Assembly (NCBI RefSeq): GCF_014204795.1
Contig: NZ_JACHMB010000001.1
Coordinates: 6,088,501 to 6,152,500 of the forward strand
Direction: 5' to 3'
Length of the DNA: 64,000 bases
Source: Nonomuraea jabiensis
Lineage (GTDB): Bacteria; Actinomycetota; Actinomycetes; Streptosporangiales; Streptosporangiaceae
Position numbers and translations under genes: made by a program. Under the pieces are notes generated by a model. It did no database searches. It was not told the origin of the DNA and saw nothing but the letters and a program-made list of their open reading frames with translations. Shown piece by piece: positions 52,670-61,933 of the stretch. How positions within the stretch are numbered: the stretch's first letter is position 1; each line of letters begins with the position of its first letter.

Positions 52670-53947
52670 ATGAAGAAGAGCCTGGCCCTGGTGAGCCTCC
52701 TGGCCGTGCTGGCGGCCGGGTGCGGATCCGGCGGGGGTGGAGGAGATTCGGCGTCGAAGACGCTGCGGTTCACCGGGCCCGAGGAGCCCAAGACGTTCCA
52801 GCCGGTCATCGACGGGTTCCAGGCCAAGAACCCCGGCGTGAAGGTCGCGTACACGCAGATCCCCTTCGACCAGCTCAACAGCACGCTGCAGCAGCGGCTG
52901 GCCGCCAAGGACGAAACGATCGACGTCTACACCGTCGACCAGCCACGCGTCGCGGCGCTGGCCACCCGGGGGTTCCTGGTCGACCTGAGCGACTGGAAGG
53001 ACCGCGTCAAGCAGGCGGCCCTGCCCGCCCAGTACGAGGTCAACGAGCACAACGGCAAGCTCTGGTCCGTCCCCATCTGGACCTCCGACCAGTTCCTCTT
53101 CTACAACAAGACCCTGCTGAAGAAGGCCGGGATCACCCCGCCGCCGAGCGACCCCGCCAAGCGCTGGACGTGGGAGCAGACGATCGAGGCGGGCAAGAAG
53201 GCCCAGGCCGAGGGCGGCGCGCAGTGGGCGTTCATCCCCGAGCAGATCGAGCAGTACTACCAGCTGCAGAGCCTGGCCGAGTCGCTCGGCGGCGGCTCCG
53301 GGATCACCGGGCCGGACATGCTGACGCCCGACCTGACCACTGACGGCTGGGTGAAGGCGATGACCTGGTACCGCGACCTGTTCGCGAACAAGCTGGCACC
53401 GCGCGGGGTCGGCTCGTTCCAGACCTCCCCGCTGTTCAGCGAGGGCAAGGTGGCCTTCTTCGCGGGCGGCCCGTGGGATGTGGGCGTCTTCTCGGCGGCC
53501 AAGGACCTCGACTGGGGTGTGGCGCCGTACCCCTACTTCAAGGGCGGCAAGCAGGTGACGCCGACCGGCTCGTGGTCCTGGGGCATCAACCCGGCCTCGG
53601 AGAACCAGCAGCTCGCGCGCAAGTTCCTCGAGTACGCCTCCCTCGACCCCGAGGGCAACCTGCTGACCACCAAGGCCACCACGATCATCCCCTCGAACCG
53701 GGCCGCCTTCGAGAAGTACGTCCCCACCCTCGACGCGCTGGGCGGTGACAAGAGCAAGGGGGTCGGTGAGATCCTCACGTACGACGCCGACCACACGGCG
53801 GTCGCGCGGCCCAGGTCGGTGGGGTACATCCAGTTCGAGGACATCATGACCAAGGCGTTCGCCGACATCCGGAACGGCGCCGATGCCAGGACCCGGCTCG
53901 AACAGGCCACGCAGGAGATCAAGACGGCCTGGGCCCAGCTGCGATGA
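52670..53947 (+). CDS. CUT1-type sugar-binding lipoprotein
   Basis: 425 aa. Lipoprotein signal with lipobox LAAGC (Cys at about residue 18) and a Gly-rich tether. Family 1 binding-protein features: DVYTVDQPRVAALATRG, the WSVPIWTSDQFLFYNK contact region, SEGKVAFFAGGPWDVGVF, and WGINPASENQQLARKFLEYA in part. Captures a sugar or oligosaccharide for the permeases encoded just downstream. GAAGGAGAG lies upstream of the ATG. First gene of a plus-strand operon divergent from CE8. Confidence 0.93.
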   Translation: MKKSLALVSLLAVLAAGCGSGGGGGDSASKTLRFTGPEEPKTFQPVIDGFQAKNPGVKVAYTQIPFDQLNSTLQQRLAAKDETIDVYTVDQPRVAALATRGFLVDLSDWKDRVKQAALPAQYEVNEHNGKLWSVPIWTSDQFLFYNKTLLKKAGITPPPSDPAKRWTWEQTIEAGKKAQAEGGAQWAFIPEQIEQYYQLQSLAESLGGGSGITGPDMLTPDLTTDGWVKAMTWYRDLFANKLAPRGVGSFQTSPLFSEGKVAFFAGGPWDVGVFSAAKDLDWGVAPYPYFKGGKQVTPTGSWSWGINPASENQQLARKFLEYASLDPEGNLLTTKATTIIPSNRAAFEKYVPTLDALGGDKSKGVGEILTYDADHTAVARPRSVGYIQFEDIMTKAFADIRNGADARTRLEQATQEIKTAWAQLR

Positions 53948-55023
53948 CGGGCATGCCGGGTGTGTCGGGTGTGTCGGGCATGCCGGATGGGCACCCGTCG
54001 TCTGGGGGCGTGTCGGGCGCGTCGGGTGGGCGCCCGTCCTTTGGAGGCGTGCCGGGCGCGTCAGGTGGGCGTTTCTCGTCAGGAGGCGGGTCGGACCGGC
54101 GCCCATCCTCTGGAAGCGCGTCGGGCGGGCGCTCGTCGTCCCGAGGTAAGCGGAGCGGTCGGGTCGTCGGCCGGCCGGTGCTGGTGTCGCTGGCGTTCCT
54201 GGCGCCCGCCCTGCTCGCGCTCCTCGTCCTGCGCCTGATCCCGGCCGTCATGGCGTTCGCCAGCAGCCTGAGCCACACCAGCCTGGTCACCGGCGAGACC
54301 GCCTTCGTCGGCCTGGGCAACTACGCCACCCTCTTCGCCGACCCGACGTTCCTCCAGAGCGTCCGCGTCACGCTCGTGTTCAGCCTGATCGTCAACCCGC
54401 TGCAGATCGCCGCCGCCCTCGCCCTCGCGGTCCTGTTCACCCGCCGCTTCGCGGGCGTCCGGTTCCTGCGGGTGCTGGTGATCCTGCCGATCGCGGTGCC
54501 TCCGGCGGTCTCGGCGGCCATCTGGAGCGTCGCGTACCGGCCGGACGGCCTGCTCAACTCGGTGCTGAGCGTGCTGGGCATCCCGCCGCAGCCGTTCCTC
54601 ACCTCGCCGGGCCAGGCCCTGTGGTCGCTGATCGTGCTGCTGTCGTGGATCGGCGTCGGCTACTGGATGATGTTCCTCATCGCCGGACTCCAGGACATCC
54701 CCACCTCCCTGTACGAGGCCGCCGCGATCGACGGGGCGTCGGCCTGGGCGCGCTTCTGGCACGTCACGCTGCCGCTGCTGCGCAGGCCACTCGCGTTCGT
54801 GCTGGTGGCGGACACGGTCTCGAACTTCCTCGTCTTCGCCCCCGTACAGATGCTGACCAACGGCGGCCCCCAGGGCTCCACCAACGTCACCATGTTCGAC
54901 ATCTTCACCCGCGCCTACTCCGTGGGTGACCTGAACCTCGCCCAGGCCGAGGTGATGCTGCTGGTCCTGCTCGTCCTGGCCGTGGTGATCGTGCAGTTCC
55001 GGCTGCTGCGGGGGAGGGACTGA
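53944..55023 (+). CDS. CUT1-type sugar permease (MalF/UgpA-like) with repeat-bearing N terminus
   Basis: 359 aa. Residues 1-75 are Gly/Ser/Arg-rich and contain a 13-residue unit (GVSGASGGRPSFG) repeated two to three times, not seen in ordinary MalF-type permeases; six membrane helices follow from about residue 80 (LVSLAFLAPALLALLVLRLIP in part). The EAA loop is EAAAIDGASAWARFWHVTLP. The ATG overlaps the binding-protein stop (ATGA), which supports this start and hence the unusual N terminus. Works with the next gene; there is no ATPase gene, so a shared MsiK-type ATPase is expected. Confidence 0.9.
   Translation: MTGMPGVSGVSGMPDGHPSSGGVSGASGGRPSFGGVPGASGGRFSSGGGSDRRPSSGSASGGRSSSRGKRSGRVVGRPVLVSLAFLAPALLALLVLRLIPAVMAFASSLSHTSLVTGETAFVGLGNYATLFADPTFLQSVRVTLVFSLIVNPLQIAAALALAVLFTRRFAGVRFLRVLVILPIAVPPAVSAAIWSVAYRPDGLLNSVLSVLGIPPQPFLTSPGQALWSLIVLLSWIGVGYWMMFLIAGLQDIPTSLYEAAAIDGASAWARFWHVTLPLLRRPLAFVLVADTVSNFLVFAPVQMLTNGGPQGSTNVTMFDIFTRAYSVGDLNLAQAEVMLLVLLVLAVVIVQFRLLRGRD
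54007..54084. repeat. 39-bp x 2 (plus a decayed third) in-frame repeat
   Basis: Units start at 54007 and 54046, with a third diverged unit after 54085. They encode the 13-residue Gly/Ser-rich repeats at the permease N terminus. Confidence 0.8.
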
Positions 55024-55026
55024 ACC

Positions 55027-55845
55027 GTGTCCAGACGTCTGTACGCCCTGCTGGGCACCATCATCGGCCTGGCCTTCGCGCTGCCCCTGCTCTGGGCCCT
55101 GTCCAGCTCGTTGCGCGGCGGCTCGGAGATCTTCCGGCACATCTCGCGGCTGTCGTGGGAGACGCTCGTGCCGGCCGATCCCACCCTCGGCAACTACGCG
55201 AGCCTGGTCACCGGCGATTTCGGCCGCGCGATACTCAACTCCCTGCTCGTGGCGCTGGTCACCGTGGCCGTGGGCCTGCTGATCTCGGCGGCGGCCGCGT
55301 TCGGGCTGTCGGCGGTGCGGTTCAGGGGCCAGGGGGCGCTGTTCGCGATCGTGGTGCTCAGCTTCCTCATCCCCTTCGACGCGATCGCGATCCCGCTCGC
55401 CACGCTGTTCCGCGACTGGGACCTGACGAACACCTACGCCGGGCTCATCCTCCCGGGCCTGGGCCACGGCCTGGCCATCTTCCTGCTGCGCCAGTTCTTC
55501 CTGGCCATCCCCAAGGACCTGGTGGAGGCGGCGCGCATCGACGGGCTCGGCTGGTTCGGCGTGTTCGCCAGGATCTACCTGCCGCTCTCGCGACCCGCCC
55601 TGGTGAGCGCGGGCCTGACGCTGTTCATCTTCCAGTGGCAGTCGTACGTCTGGCCGCTGCTCATCGGCACCGACGCCGCGCACCAGCTCGGCCCGATCGC
55701 CTTGGCGAACATGCGCGGCCAGTTCACCATCGACTACGGGCAACTGTTCGCGGGCTCGATCGTGCTGACGGTCATCCCGCTGCTGATCATCCTGCGCTTC
55801 CAGCGTCACTTCACGCAGTCCATCGCCACCACGGGTCTCAAATAA
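55027..55845 (+). CDS. CUT1-type sugar permease (MalG/UgpE-like)
   Basis: 272 aa, six membrane helices. Begins at GTG 55027, three bases after the preceding stop. MalG-type EAA loop EAARIDGLGWFGVFARIYLPL, and a conserved C-terminal region with QRHFTQSIATTGLK, the usual FVAGLTAGAVK-like end in variant form. Forms the channel with the MalF-like partner. Confidence 0.94.
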   Translation: MSRRLYALLGTIIGLAFALPLLWALSSSLRGGSEIFRHISRLSWETLVPADPTLGNYASLVTGDFGRAILNSLLVALVTVAVGLLISAAAAFGLSAVRFRGQGALFAIVVLSFLIPFDAIAIPLATLFRDWDLTNTYAGLILPGLGHGLAIFLLRQFFLAIPKDLVEAARIDGLGWFGVFARIYLPLSRPALVSAGLTLFIFQWQSYVWPLLIGTDAAHQLGPIALANMRGQFTIDYGQLFAGSIVLTVIPLLIILRFQRHFTQSIATTGLK

Positions 55846-55876
55846 CCTCCGAGAACAAGCTCCGAGAAGGGTCTCC

Positions 55877-56752
55877 ATGAGTTCTTCGACCATGCGCGTC
55901 ATCTTCGACACCGACATCGGCTCCGACGTGGACGACGCGCTGGCGCTCGCCGTCCTGCTCGGCTCGCCGGAGGTGGACCTGGTCGGCTGCACGACCGTCT
56001 ACGGTGACACGTTGCTGCGGGCGCGCCTGGCCAAGCGGCTGGTACGGCTCGCGAACCGGTCCCTGGCCGTCATCCCGGGAGCGGCCAAGACCCTGACGGA
56101 CCGGCCCGTCTGGTGGGCGGGCCACGAGGGCAGGCTCTTCACCGACCTGGAGACCGAGGCGGTCGACTCCGGGGACGCGGCGGCGTACCTGGTGGAGCAG
56201 GTCAGCCGCGCGCCCGGCCAGGTGGACGTCGTGGCGGTCGGCCCCCTCACCAACCTCGCCAACGCCCTGACGGCGTCGCCGTCGTTCGCCCGGGACGTCC
56301 GGCATCTGTGGATCATGGGTGGTCGCTTCGACGGCCCCGAGCCGGAGCACAACCTGCGCTGCGACCCGGAGGCGGCGGCCGTCGTCTTCGGCTCGGGGGC
56401 GCCGATCACGGTGACCGGCCTGGAGATCACCACCACGGTCCGGATGGACGCCGCCGACGTGGCCGCCATCGCGGGCGCCGGGGCGCTGGGGGAGGCGCTG
56501 AAGGCGGAGATCGAGCAGTGGTGGCGGTTCTGGAACGAGGAGTGGAACAGCCCGCACGACCCCATCACGGTGCTGAGCATGCTGGTGCCGGACCTGTTCG
56601 CCTTCAGCCCGGAGGGGCGGGTGGAAGTGGGGGAGGACGGCTCCAGCACGTTCGTGCCCGGGGGCGGCCGGACCCGGGTCACCGTCTCGGGCTCGCCGGA
56701 GCCCATCACCCGGGAGATCGTCCGCCGGATCGTGGCCGCCGCGAAGACGTGA
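55877..56752 (+). CDS. nucleoside hydrolase (IUNH family)
   Basis: 291 aa. The N-terminal metal-binding motif DTDIGSDVDDA (residues 11-21) is intact, with AVGPLTNLANAL, a WIMGGRFDGPEPEHN segment and late PHDPITVLSML providing the last Asp. These enzymes hydrolyse N-glycosidic bonds of ribonucleosides, though some relatives act on other ribosides. It follows the ABC permeases by 31 bp with GAGAAGGG upstream, so the operon may import a riboside-like sugar conjugate; alternatively the hydrolase acts on a non-nucleoside furanoside. No signal peptide. Confidence 0.92.
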   Translation: MSSSTMRVIFDTDIGSDVDDALALAVLLGSPEVDLVGCTTVYGDTLLRARLAKRLVRLANRSLAVIPGAAKTLTDRPVWWAGHEGRLFTDLETEAVDSGDAAAYLVEQVSRAPGQVDVVAVGPLTNLANALTASPSFARDVRHLWIMGGRFDGPEPEHNLRCDPEAAAVVFGSGAPITVTGLEITTTVRMDAADVAAIAGAGALGEALKAEIEQWWRFWNEEWNSPHDPITVLSMLVPDLFAFSPEGRVEVGEDGSSTFVPGGGRTRVTVSGSPEPITREIVRRIVAAAKT

Positions 56753-57061
56753 CCTCCACCGAGCGCCCGAGGTGAGCGGGATCCACACCCGGTGGAGACC
56801 GCCGCCGGTGCGCCGGAATGACCGGCGACGCGGACGTGCACCAGCCGGCTTGGGGATGTGCACCCGCCTGAGCGCACTCACCGGGTTCCAGCCGGCCAAG
56901 AAGCGCAGCCAGGCAACAGCTCCGTCCCCACCATGATGGCCGGCATCAGCAAGCCGGTCAGCAGGTCAGCGCCGGTCTGGGGTCCTCTCGAGCGCTTCAC
57001 GGAGACTACGCCTCGTCGCGTCGAGCGATGGACCGCGTCATCCTGCGTCGTGGCTGTTCCC
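56753..57061. other. 309-bp gene-free interval
   Basis: Convergent region between the nucleoside hydrolase and the CU044_5270 gene. A 70-codon minus-strand frame (56878-57090) has a hydrophobic run but no ribosome-binding site and overlaps the next gene, so I do not call it. No clear terminator. Confidence 0.5.
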
Positions 57062-58033
57062 CTACGGCCGGTCCCCCGGCCTGTCGACAACCTGGCTCTC
57101 CATGTTCGCGGTCCACACCGTCGGCGTGCCTGCCCTGACCGTCATCTTGCTGACGGGGAACGTACGATCGGCGACGGTCTCGCCATACGTCCCCAAGAAC
57201 CGGTAGTCCTGCGCACTCACAATGATTTCGAAGCGCTCCCAGGCTCCCGTGTAGTCGAACGCGACCCCGTGGCGGCCTGCCGCGTCGATCGCGTCCTGCT
57301 TGACCGAAACCCCCTGGATCATGGGCAGCGCCCGGAACAACGCGGCCCGCACGTCGGCGACCAACGGCTGCTCGCCCAGCAACTGGGAGATCGTCCGGAA
57401 GATCCGCTCCTGCCTGGTCGCGTCGGCGTCGGCGAACTCCGTCACAGGGGTCGCATCGACGCTCGCCCCGATCCTGGCGATCATTTCCTCGGGGGTGACC
57501 GGCGCCCTGGCCAGGTCCGCGCCCGTGACGCCGGGGCCGTACTCCTCCGTGACGAGCTTGCCCCGTCCGTCGTCCAACGCGATCTGCTTGCCGTCCAAGC
57601 TGTGCCACGTCTCAAGAGTCATGCGCTTGTCGCGATCCACCTCGGGCTCCGGCTCCTTGCGGAGCGGAGCGATCGTCTGCTTCACGTACAGCCAGCGGCC
57701 CGGCGACGGCGTGATCTCGTACGGGTCGGTCTCGGCGCTCCTGGCCGCCTTGTCGCCGAGATCCCGAACGCCGGCGACCGGGGTGGTGGCAGGTTGTTCA
57801 TCGCCGCGCACCGCGAGGACGCCCGCGCCGACGGCCAGCGCGACCGACGCAGCCAGCGCCAGACGCCAGGCCAGGCGCGGCCTGCGCCGCCTCGGCGGGG
57901 TCATCAGCGGGGGCATCGGCGACATGGGGACCGGCTCACGGATGGCCTGCAGCAACCGGGTGCGCGCCGCCTCCTTCGCCTCACCGGTGATCGCCGGGGT
58001 GGCCTCGAGGAACCGTCCGAACTCATCCATCAT
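57062..58033 (-). CDS. CU044_5270-family membrane-anchored protein
   Basis: 323 aa. A cytoplasmic N terminus of about 55 residues ending in an Arg-rich patch (PPRRRRPRLAWR), one membrane helix (LALAASVALAVGAGVLAV), and an extracytoplasmic domain of about 240 residues (RWLYVKQTIAPLRKEP, then VAFDYTGAWERFEIIVS). This is the pattern of actinobacterial CU044_5270 proteins, which sit beside ECF sigma factors and are thought to act as anti-sigma or sensing partners. Its start overlaps the sigma gene stop (ATGA), so the two are co-expressed. Confidence 0.88.
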   Translation of the reverse strand: MMDEFGRFLEATPAITGEAKEAARTRLLQAIREPVPMSPMPPLMTPPRRRRPRLAWRLALAASVALAVGAGVLAVRGDEQPATTPVAGVRDLGDKAARSAETDPYEITPSPGRWLYVKQTIAPLRKEPEPEVDRDKRMTLETWHSLDGKQIALDDGRGKLVTEEYGPGVTGADLARAPVTPEEMIARIGASVDATPVTEFADADATRQERIFRTISQLLGEQPLVADVRAALFRALPMIQGVSVKQDAIDAAGRHGVAFDYTGAWERFEIIVSAQDYRFLGTYGETVADRTFPVSKMTVRAGTPTVWTANMESQVVDRPGDRP

Positions 58034-58620
58034 GCATCCTCTCTCGTATGATGGCCGGTGCCGAGGGCGGCCCGCGCCTGCTTGCGGGCCCGGTGCAGGC
58101 GCGAGCGCACGGTCCCGATCGGGATGTCGAGCGCCCGCGCCACCTCGTCGTAGGCCATTTCCGCCAACGCCACCAGCAGCAGCACGTCGCGATCACCACT
58201 GGCCAGACCCGTCAGCGCCCCCGCTAGCCGGCGATCCTCGGCCTGCGCGGCCACGCGCCCGATCACTGCATCGGCCATCGACTCAGGCGGCGGCTCCACG
58301 CCGGTGCGCGCCAGCGCCCGCAAGAAGCGCTCCTCATCGCGCCGCTGCCTGGCGATGAGGTTGGTCGCGATGCCGTACAGCCATGGCCTGGCCAGCGGCT
58401 GCGCGTGATCGTAGGAGGCGCGGCAGCGGAAGGCGGTCAGGAACGTCTCCGCCACGATGTCGTCGGCGGCCTGCACGCCCAGCCTCCGCGCGACATAGCG
58501 GTGGATCTGCTCGACATACCGGTCGAACACGCCGGCGAACTGCTCCGGGTCGTCGAGTGACCGGCGGATGAGCTCGGCGTCATCCGCCTCGACCATCTCC
58601 TCCGGTGGGGTTCGTGTCAT
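58030..58620 (-). CDS. ECF-family RNA polymerase sigma factor
   Basis: 196 aa. Region 2 at about residues 20-90 (FDRYVEQIHRYVARRLG, ADDIVAETFLTAFR, PWLYGIATNLIARQRR) and region 4 at about 125-185 (LLLVALAEMAYDEVARALDI, GTVRSRLHRARKQAR). Directs transcription of a small regulon, probably in response to a cell-envelope signal relayed by the CU044_5270 partner. It is divergent from the protease gene with 122 bp between, so the protease may be a target. Confidence 0.93.
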   Translation of the reverse strand: MTRTPPEEMVEADDAELIRRSLDDPEQFAGVFDRYVEQIHRYVARRLGVQAADDIVAETFLTAFRCRASYDHAQPLARPWLYGIATNLIARQRRDEERFLRALARTGVEPPPESMADAVIGRVAAQAEDRRLAGALTGLASGDRDVLLLVALAEMAYDEVARALDIPIGTVRSRLHRARKQARAALGTGHHTREDA

Positions 58621-58742
58621 GCCTGCTGTTTCCCGATGGGACGAATCGAGTTCTCGATGGCCACGAGCCCGGTGCGTGAACTCGTCCAGGACCTGCGGGC
58701 AACAACGGACCAGCCAATCTTTCCGTGCCCGAGAGGCCCACG

Positions 58743-61700
58743 ATGACCTTACGCAATGCGCTCATGGCCGCCCTGCTGGCGGGAGCGGCCGCGGCAACCC
58801 CCACGCCCTCATCCGCCGCGCCCGCCGGCACCGGCACGTCGAACAGTGTGACGTTGATCACCGGCGACCGGGTGATGGTCGCCGGCAACGGCTTCCGCGT
58901 CGTTCCCGGCCCCGGCCGGCAGGTGGACTTCACCAGCCAGATGCGCCAAGGGCATCTGTACGTGATTCCGTCCGACGCCCGGACGCTGGTGGCCGGAGGC
59001 ATGCTCGACCGGCGGCTGTTCGACGTCACCCAGCTGCTGGCCTGGCGCTATGACGATGCCCGCAGATCCGACATACCGCTGATCGCCCAGTCGGCGCAGG
59101 TGCCCGCGGCTGCCCGCCAGGCCCGGCAACTGGCCGGCGCCGGCATGACCACGCTGCGCGTGCCGAAGGAGAGCGCGGGCCAGGCGTGGAAGGACCTGAC
59201 CAGCGGCGCCCGCGCCCTGGGCACCGCGAGGACGAAACTCTGGCTGGACGGCCGCCGCTCCTTCGACCTCGATCAGAGCGTCAAGCAGATCGGAGCGACC
59301 ACGGCCTGGGGGCTCGGCCTGACCGGCAAGGGCGTCACCGTAGCCGTACTCGACTCCGGCTACGACCCCGACCACCCAGATCTGAAGGGAGCGGTGGCCT
59401 ACGAACGCAACTTCAGCGAGGATCCTGACATCCGCGACACTCTCGGCCATGGCACCCACATCGCCTCGACCGTCGCCGGAGCCGGGCAGAAATACCGGGG
59501 CGTCGCGCCCGACGCCAAGCTGGCCATCGGCAAGGTCGGCGGCGAGGACGGCATCGCCGACTCCGCTGTGCTGGCGGGCATGGAGTGGGCCGCCCTCGAA
59601 GTCAAGGCCAAGATCGTCAACATGAGTCTCGGCGGGCCCGACACGCTGGAGCTCGACCCCCTGGAAGAGGCCGTCAATTCCCTGTCGGAGCGGACGGGCA
59701 CGCTGTTCGTCGTCTCCGCCGGCAACAGCGGACGGCCCGGCACGATATCGAGCCCCGGCAGCGCCGACGCCGCTCTCACCGTCGGCGCGGTCGACAGGTC
59801 GGACCGGATCGCCGACTTCTCCAGCCGGGGACCGCGGCAGGGCGATCACGCGATCAAGCCGGACCTCACCGCGCCGGGCGTGGACATCGTCGCCGCGGCA
59901 CCCGGCGGCGCCTACCAGACGCTCAGCGGCACCTCGATGGCCGCGCCACATGTGACGGGAGCCGCCGCGATCCTGGCCCAGAAGCACCCCGAATGGACCG
60001 GCCAGCAGCTCAAGGCGGCGCTCATCGGCAGCGCCGCGCCCTCGGCCGGTGCGACGCCGTACCAACAAGGCACCGGCCGGGTGGACGTGGCCCGCGCCGT
60101 CGACCAGCAGATAGTGGCCCTACCGGGCGATCTATGGGCCACCTTCCCCTGGAACGGCCAGGGCGAGCGGGTGGCCACCAGGACCCTCACCTACGCCAAC
60201 ACCGCAGACACCCCGGCCACCGTCGACCTGGCCGCCGAAGGGGAGACGCTGAAGCTGTCCACCCAGCGGCTGGAGGTGCCCGCGAAAGGCGAGGCGTCGC
60301 TCACCCTCACCGTCGATGCCCGCCAGAAAGCGCCGGGCGACTACCCCGGCGTCGTCACCGCCAGGTCCGGCCAGAGCGTGATCCGCACGCCGGCCGGCGC
60401 CTACGTCGAGCCGGAGTCGTACAACCTCACCGTGAGCGTCGTCGGCAGGGACGGCAACCCCGCCCATCCGTACGTCGAGCTGTACGACCCGAAGACCGGC
60501 GCCGTCCACGAACTCGCCTTCCAGAACGGCATCGGCAAGGCCCGCCTGCCCGTGGGCGAGTGGAATCTGTACGCCGACTTCAGCGAGCGGGCGTACGGCA
60601 AGACCGTCGCACACACCGCGGTGCGCATCGCCGACCGCGACCAGCAGGTGGTCGTGGACGCACGCAAGGGCAATCCGGCACGGGTCACACTGGACGATCC
60701 GAGCGCGGCCCCCGCACGCGGCCACTCGCTGAACCTGTCACACGGCGCCTGGGGCATCGCGAGCTGGTCGAGCGAGGACCCCAACACCAGGCTCTTCATC
60801 GTCCCCGCACGCCAGGAGGGCCTGCGCTACCTGCTGCGGACCATCTGGTTCAGCAAGGACGCCGTGCCGAGCCCGTACCTGTACGACCTCGCCGACCACC
60901 GCACCGGCGGGCTACCCGAAGATCCCACCTACGCCGCCAGGCAGAAGGACCTCGCCACGGTGAGCGCGACCTTCCGCGCGTCCGCCACAGCAGCCACCGG
61001 CCTGCCCCTCAGCGGCCCGCGCTTCCGCGACGACTGGCCGGTGTCCCTGGCCTCGCCGCCGCAGAACCTGGACCTGCCCGGTACGCTCACCTACTACCGC
61101 ACGCCCGGCCTGACCTGGGACAGCCTGCTCGAGCTCGGCACGTACACCCTCGCCGACGACGGCCAGGCCATGAAGCCCGGACAGCACACCCGGCAAACCT
61201 GGAACGCCGCGGTGACCGGTCCCGCGACAGCCGGGATTCGCGGCAGCCGTACCGGGGATACGCTGACCTTCTCCACCGTCGGGCTGTTCACCGACTCCGC
61301 CCCTGGCAGGGTCGGAACGGACAGCGCGGCCACCGGCACCGCCACCCTCAGCCGGAACGGGCACGTGCTCGCCGAGGCACCCCTCGCCGGCTGCGCCCTC
61401 GACCGGTGGGAAAGCTGCCGCCTCCAAGCCGCGCTGCCGGCGGAGTCGAGCGTCTACACGTTGCGGGCGTCCACGCGCCGGCAAGTGCCCGGCTCCGCGC
61501 TGTCCACGGCGGTGGAAAGCGTGTGGACCTTCCGGTCAGCGCGTACAGAGACCGAGCGGCCGCTACCGCTGATGGCGGTGCGCTACGCGCCCCGCGGACT
61601 CGACGACCTCAACCGCGCCACGCCCGGCTCACTGACCGAACTGCCCATCAAGGTCGAGGGCGCTCCCTCCACGCTCAAGCTGGAGCTCTCCTCCGACGAC

Positions 61701-61871
61701 GGCACGAGCTGGCGTACCATCCCGGTCCAGCGCACCGCCACGGGATGGACCGCCACGATACCCAACCCGCGCACGCCCGGGTTCGTCTCGCTGAGGGCTA
61801 CTGCCCACGGCACGTCCGGCACCACCCTGACCCAGACGATCATCCGAGCCTACGCCGTCGGCCCGGCCTGA
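58743..61871 (+). CDS. secreted subtilisin-like (S8) protease with C-terminal modules
   Basis: About 1042 aa. Signal peptide (LMAALLAGAAAATPTPSSAA), a propeptide-like region to about residue 185, then an S8 domain with the triad Asp204 (VLDSGYDPDHPDL), His236 (GHGTHIAS) and Ser398 (GTSMAAPH), and oxyanion Asn in SAGNSG. The 600 residues after the protease domain are beta-rich, probably Fn3-like modules, as in large actinobacterial kinase-type subtilases. Degrades extracellular protein. The ATG at 58743 has GAGAGG six bases upstream; a GTG at 58725 is in frame. Not obviously part of the pectin system. Confidence 0.93.
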   Translation: MTLRNALMAALLAGAAAATPTPSSAAPAGTGTSNSVTLITGDRVMVAGNGFRVVPGPGRQVDFTSQMRQGHLYVIPSDARTLVAGGMLDRRLFDVTQLLAWRYDDARRSDIPLIAQSAQVPAAARQARQLAGAGMTTLRVPKESAGQAWKDLTSGARALGTARTKLWLDGRRSFDLDQSVKQIGATTAWGLGLTGKGVTVAVLDSGYDPDHPDLKGAVAYERNFSEDPDIRDTLGHGTHIASTVAGAGQKYRGVAPDAKLAIGKVGGEDGIADSAVLAGMEWAALEVKAKIVNMSLGGPDTLELDPLEEAVNSLSERTGTLFVVSAGNSGRPGTISSPGSADAALTVGAVDRSDRIADFSSRGPRQGDHAIKPDLTAPGVDIVAAAPGGAYQTLSGTSMAAPHVTGAAAILAQKHPEWTGQQLKAALIGSAAPSAGATPYQQGTGRVDVARAVDQQIVALPGDLWATFPWNGQGERVATRTLTYANTADTPATVDLAAEGETLKLSTQRLEVPAKGEASLTLTVDARQKAPGDYPGVVTARSGQSVIRTPAGAYVEPESYNLTVSVVGRDGNPAHPYVELYDPKTGAVHELAFQNGIGKARLPVGEWNLYADFSERAYGKTVAHTAVRIADRDQQVVVDARKGNPARVTLDDPSAAPARGHSLNLSHGAWGIASWSSEDPNTRLFIVPARQEGLRYLLRTIWFSKDAVPSPYLYDLADHRTGGLPEDPTYAARQKDLATVSATFRASATAATGLPLSGPRFRDDWPVSLASPPQNLDLPGTLTYYRTPGLTWDSLLELGTYTLADDGQAMKPGQHTRQTWNAAVTGPATAGIRGSRTGDTLTFSTVGLFTDSAPGRVGTDSAATGTATLSRNGHVLAEAPLAGCALDRWESCRLQAALPAESSVYTLRASTRRQVPGSALSTAVESVWTFRSARTETERPLPLMAVRYAPRGLDDLNRATPGSLTELPIKVEGAPSTLKLELSSDDGTSWRTIPVQRTATGWTATIPNPRTPGFVSLRATAHGTSGTTLTQTIIRAYAVGPA

Positions 61872-61933
61872 CCTCGCAGGCCCGGCTCGTCCGCACCAAG
61901 ACCCCGCCGTCGCTGCGCCCACGCGCTGCCGCT

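Noticed and set aside
56878..57090. 70-codon minus-strand frame with a hydrophobic stretch
   Set aside because: No ribosome-binding site, overlaps the CU044_5270 gene end, and only part of it is protein-like; no homology recognised.
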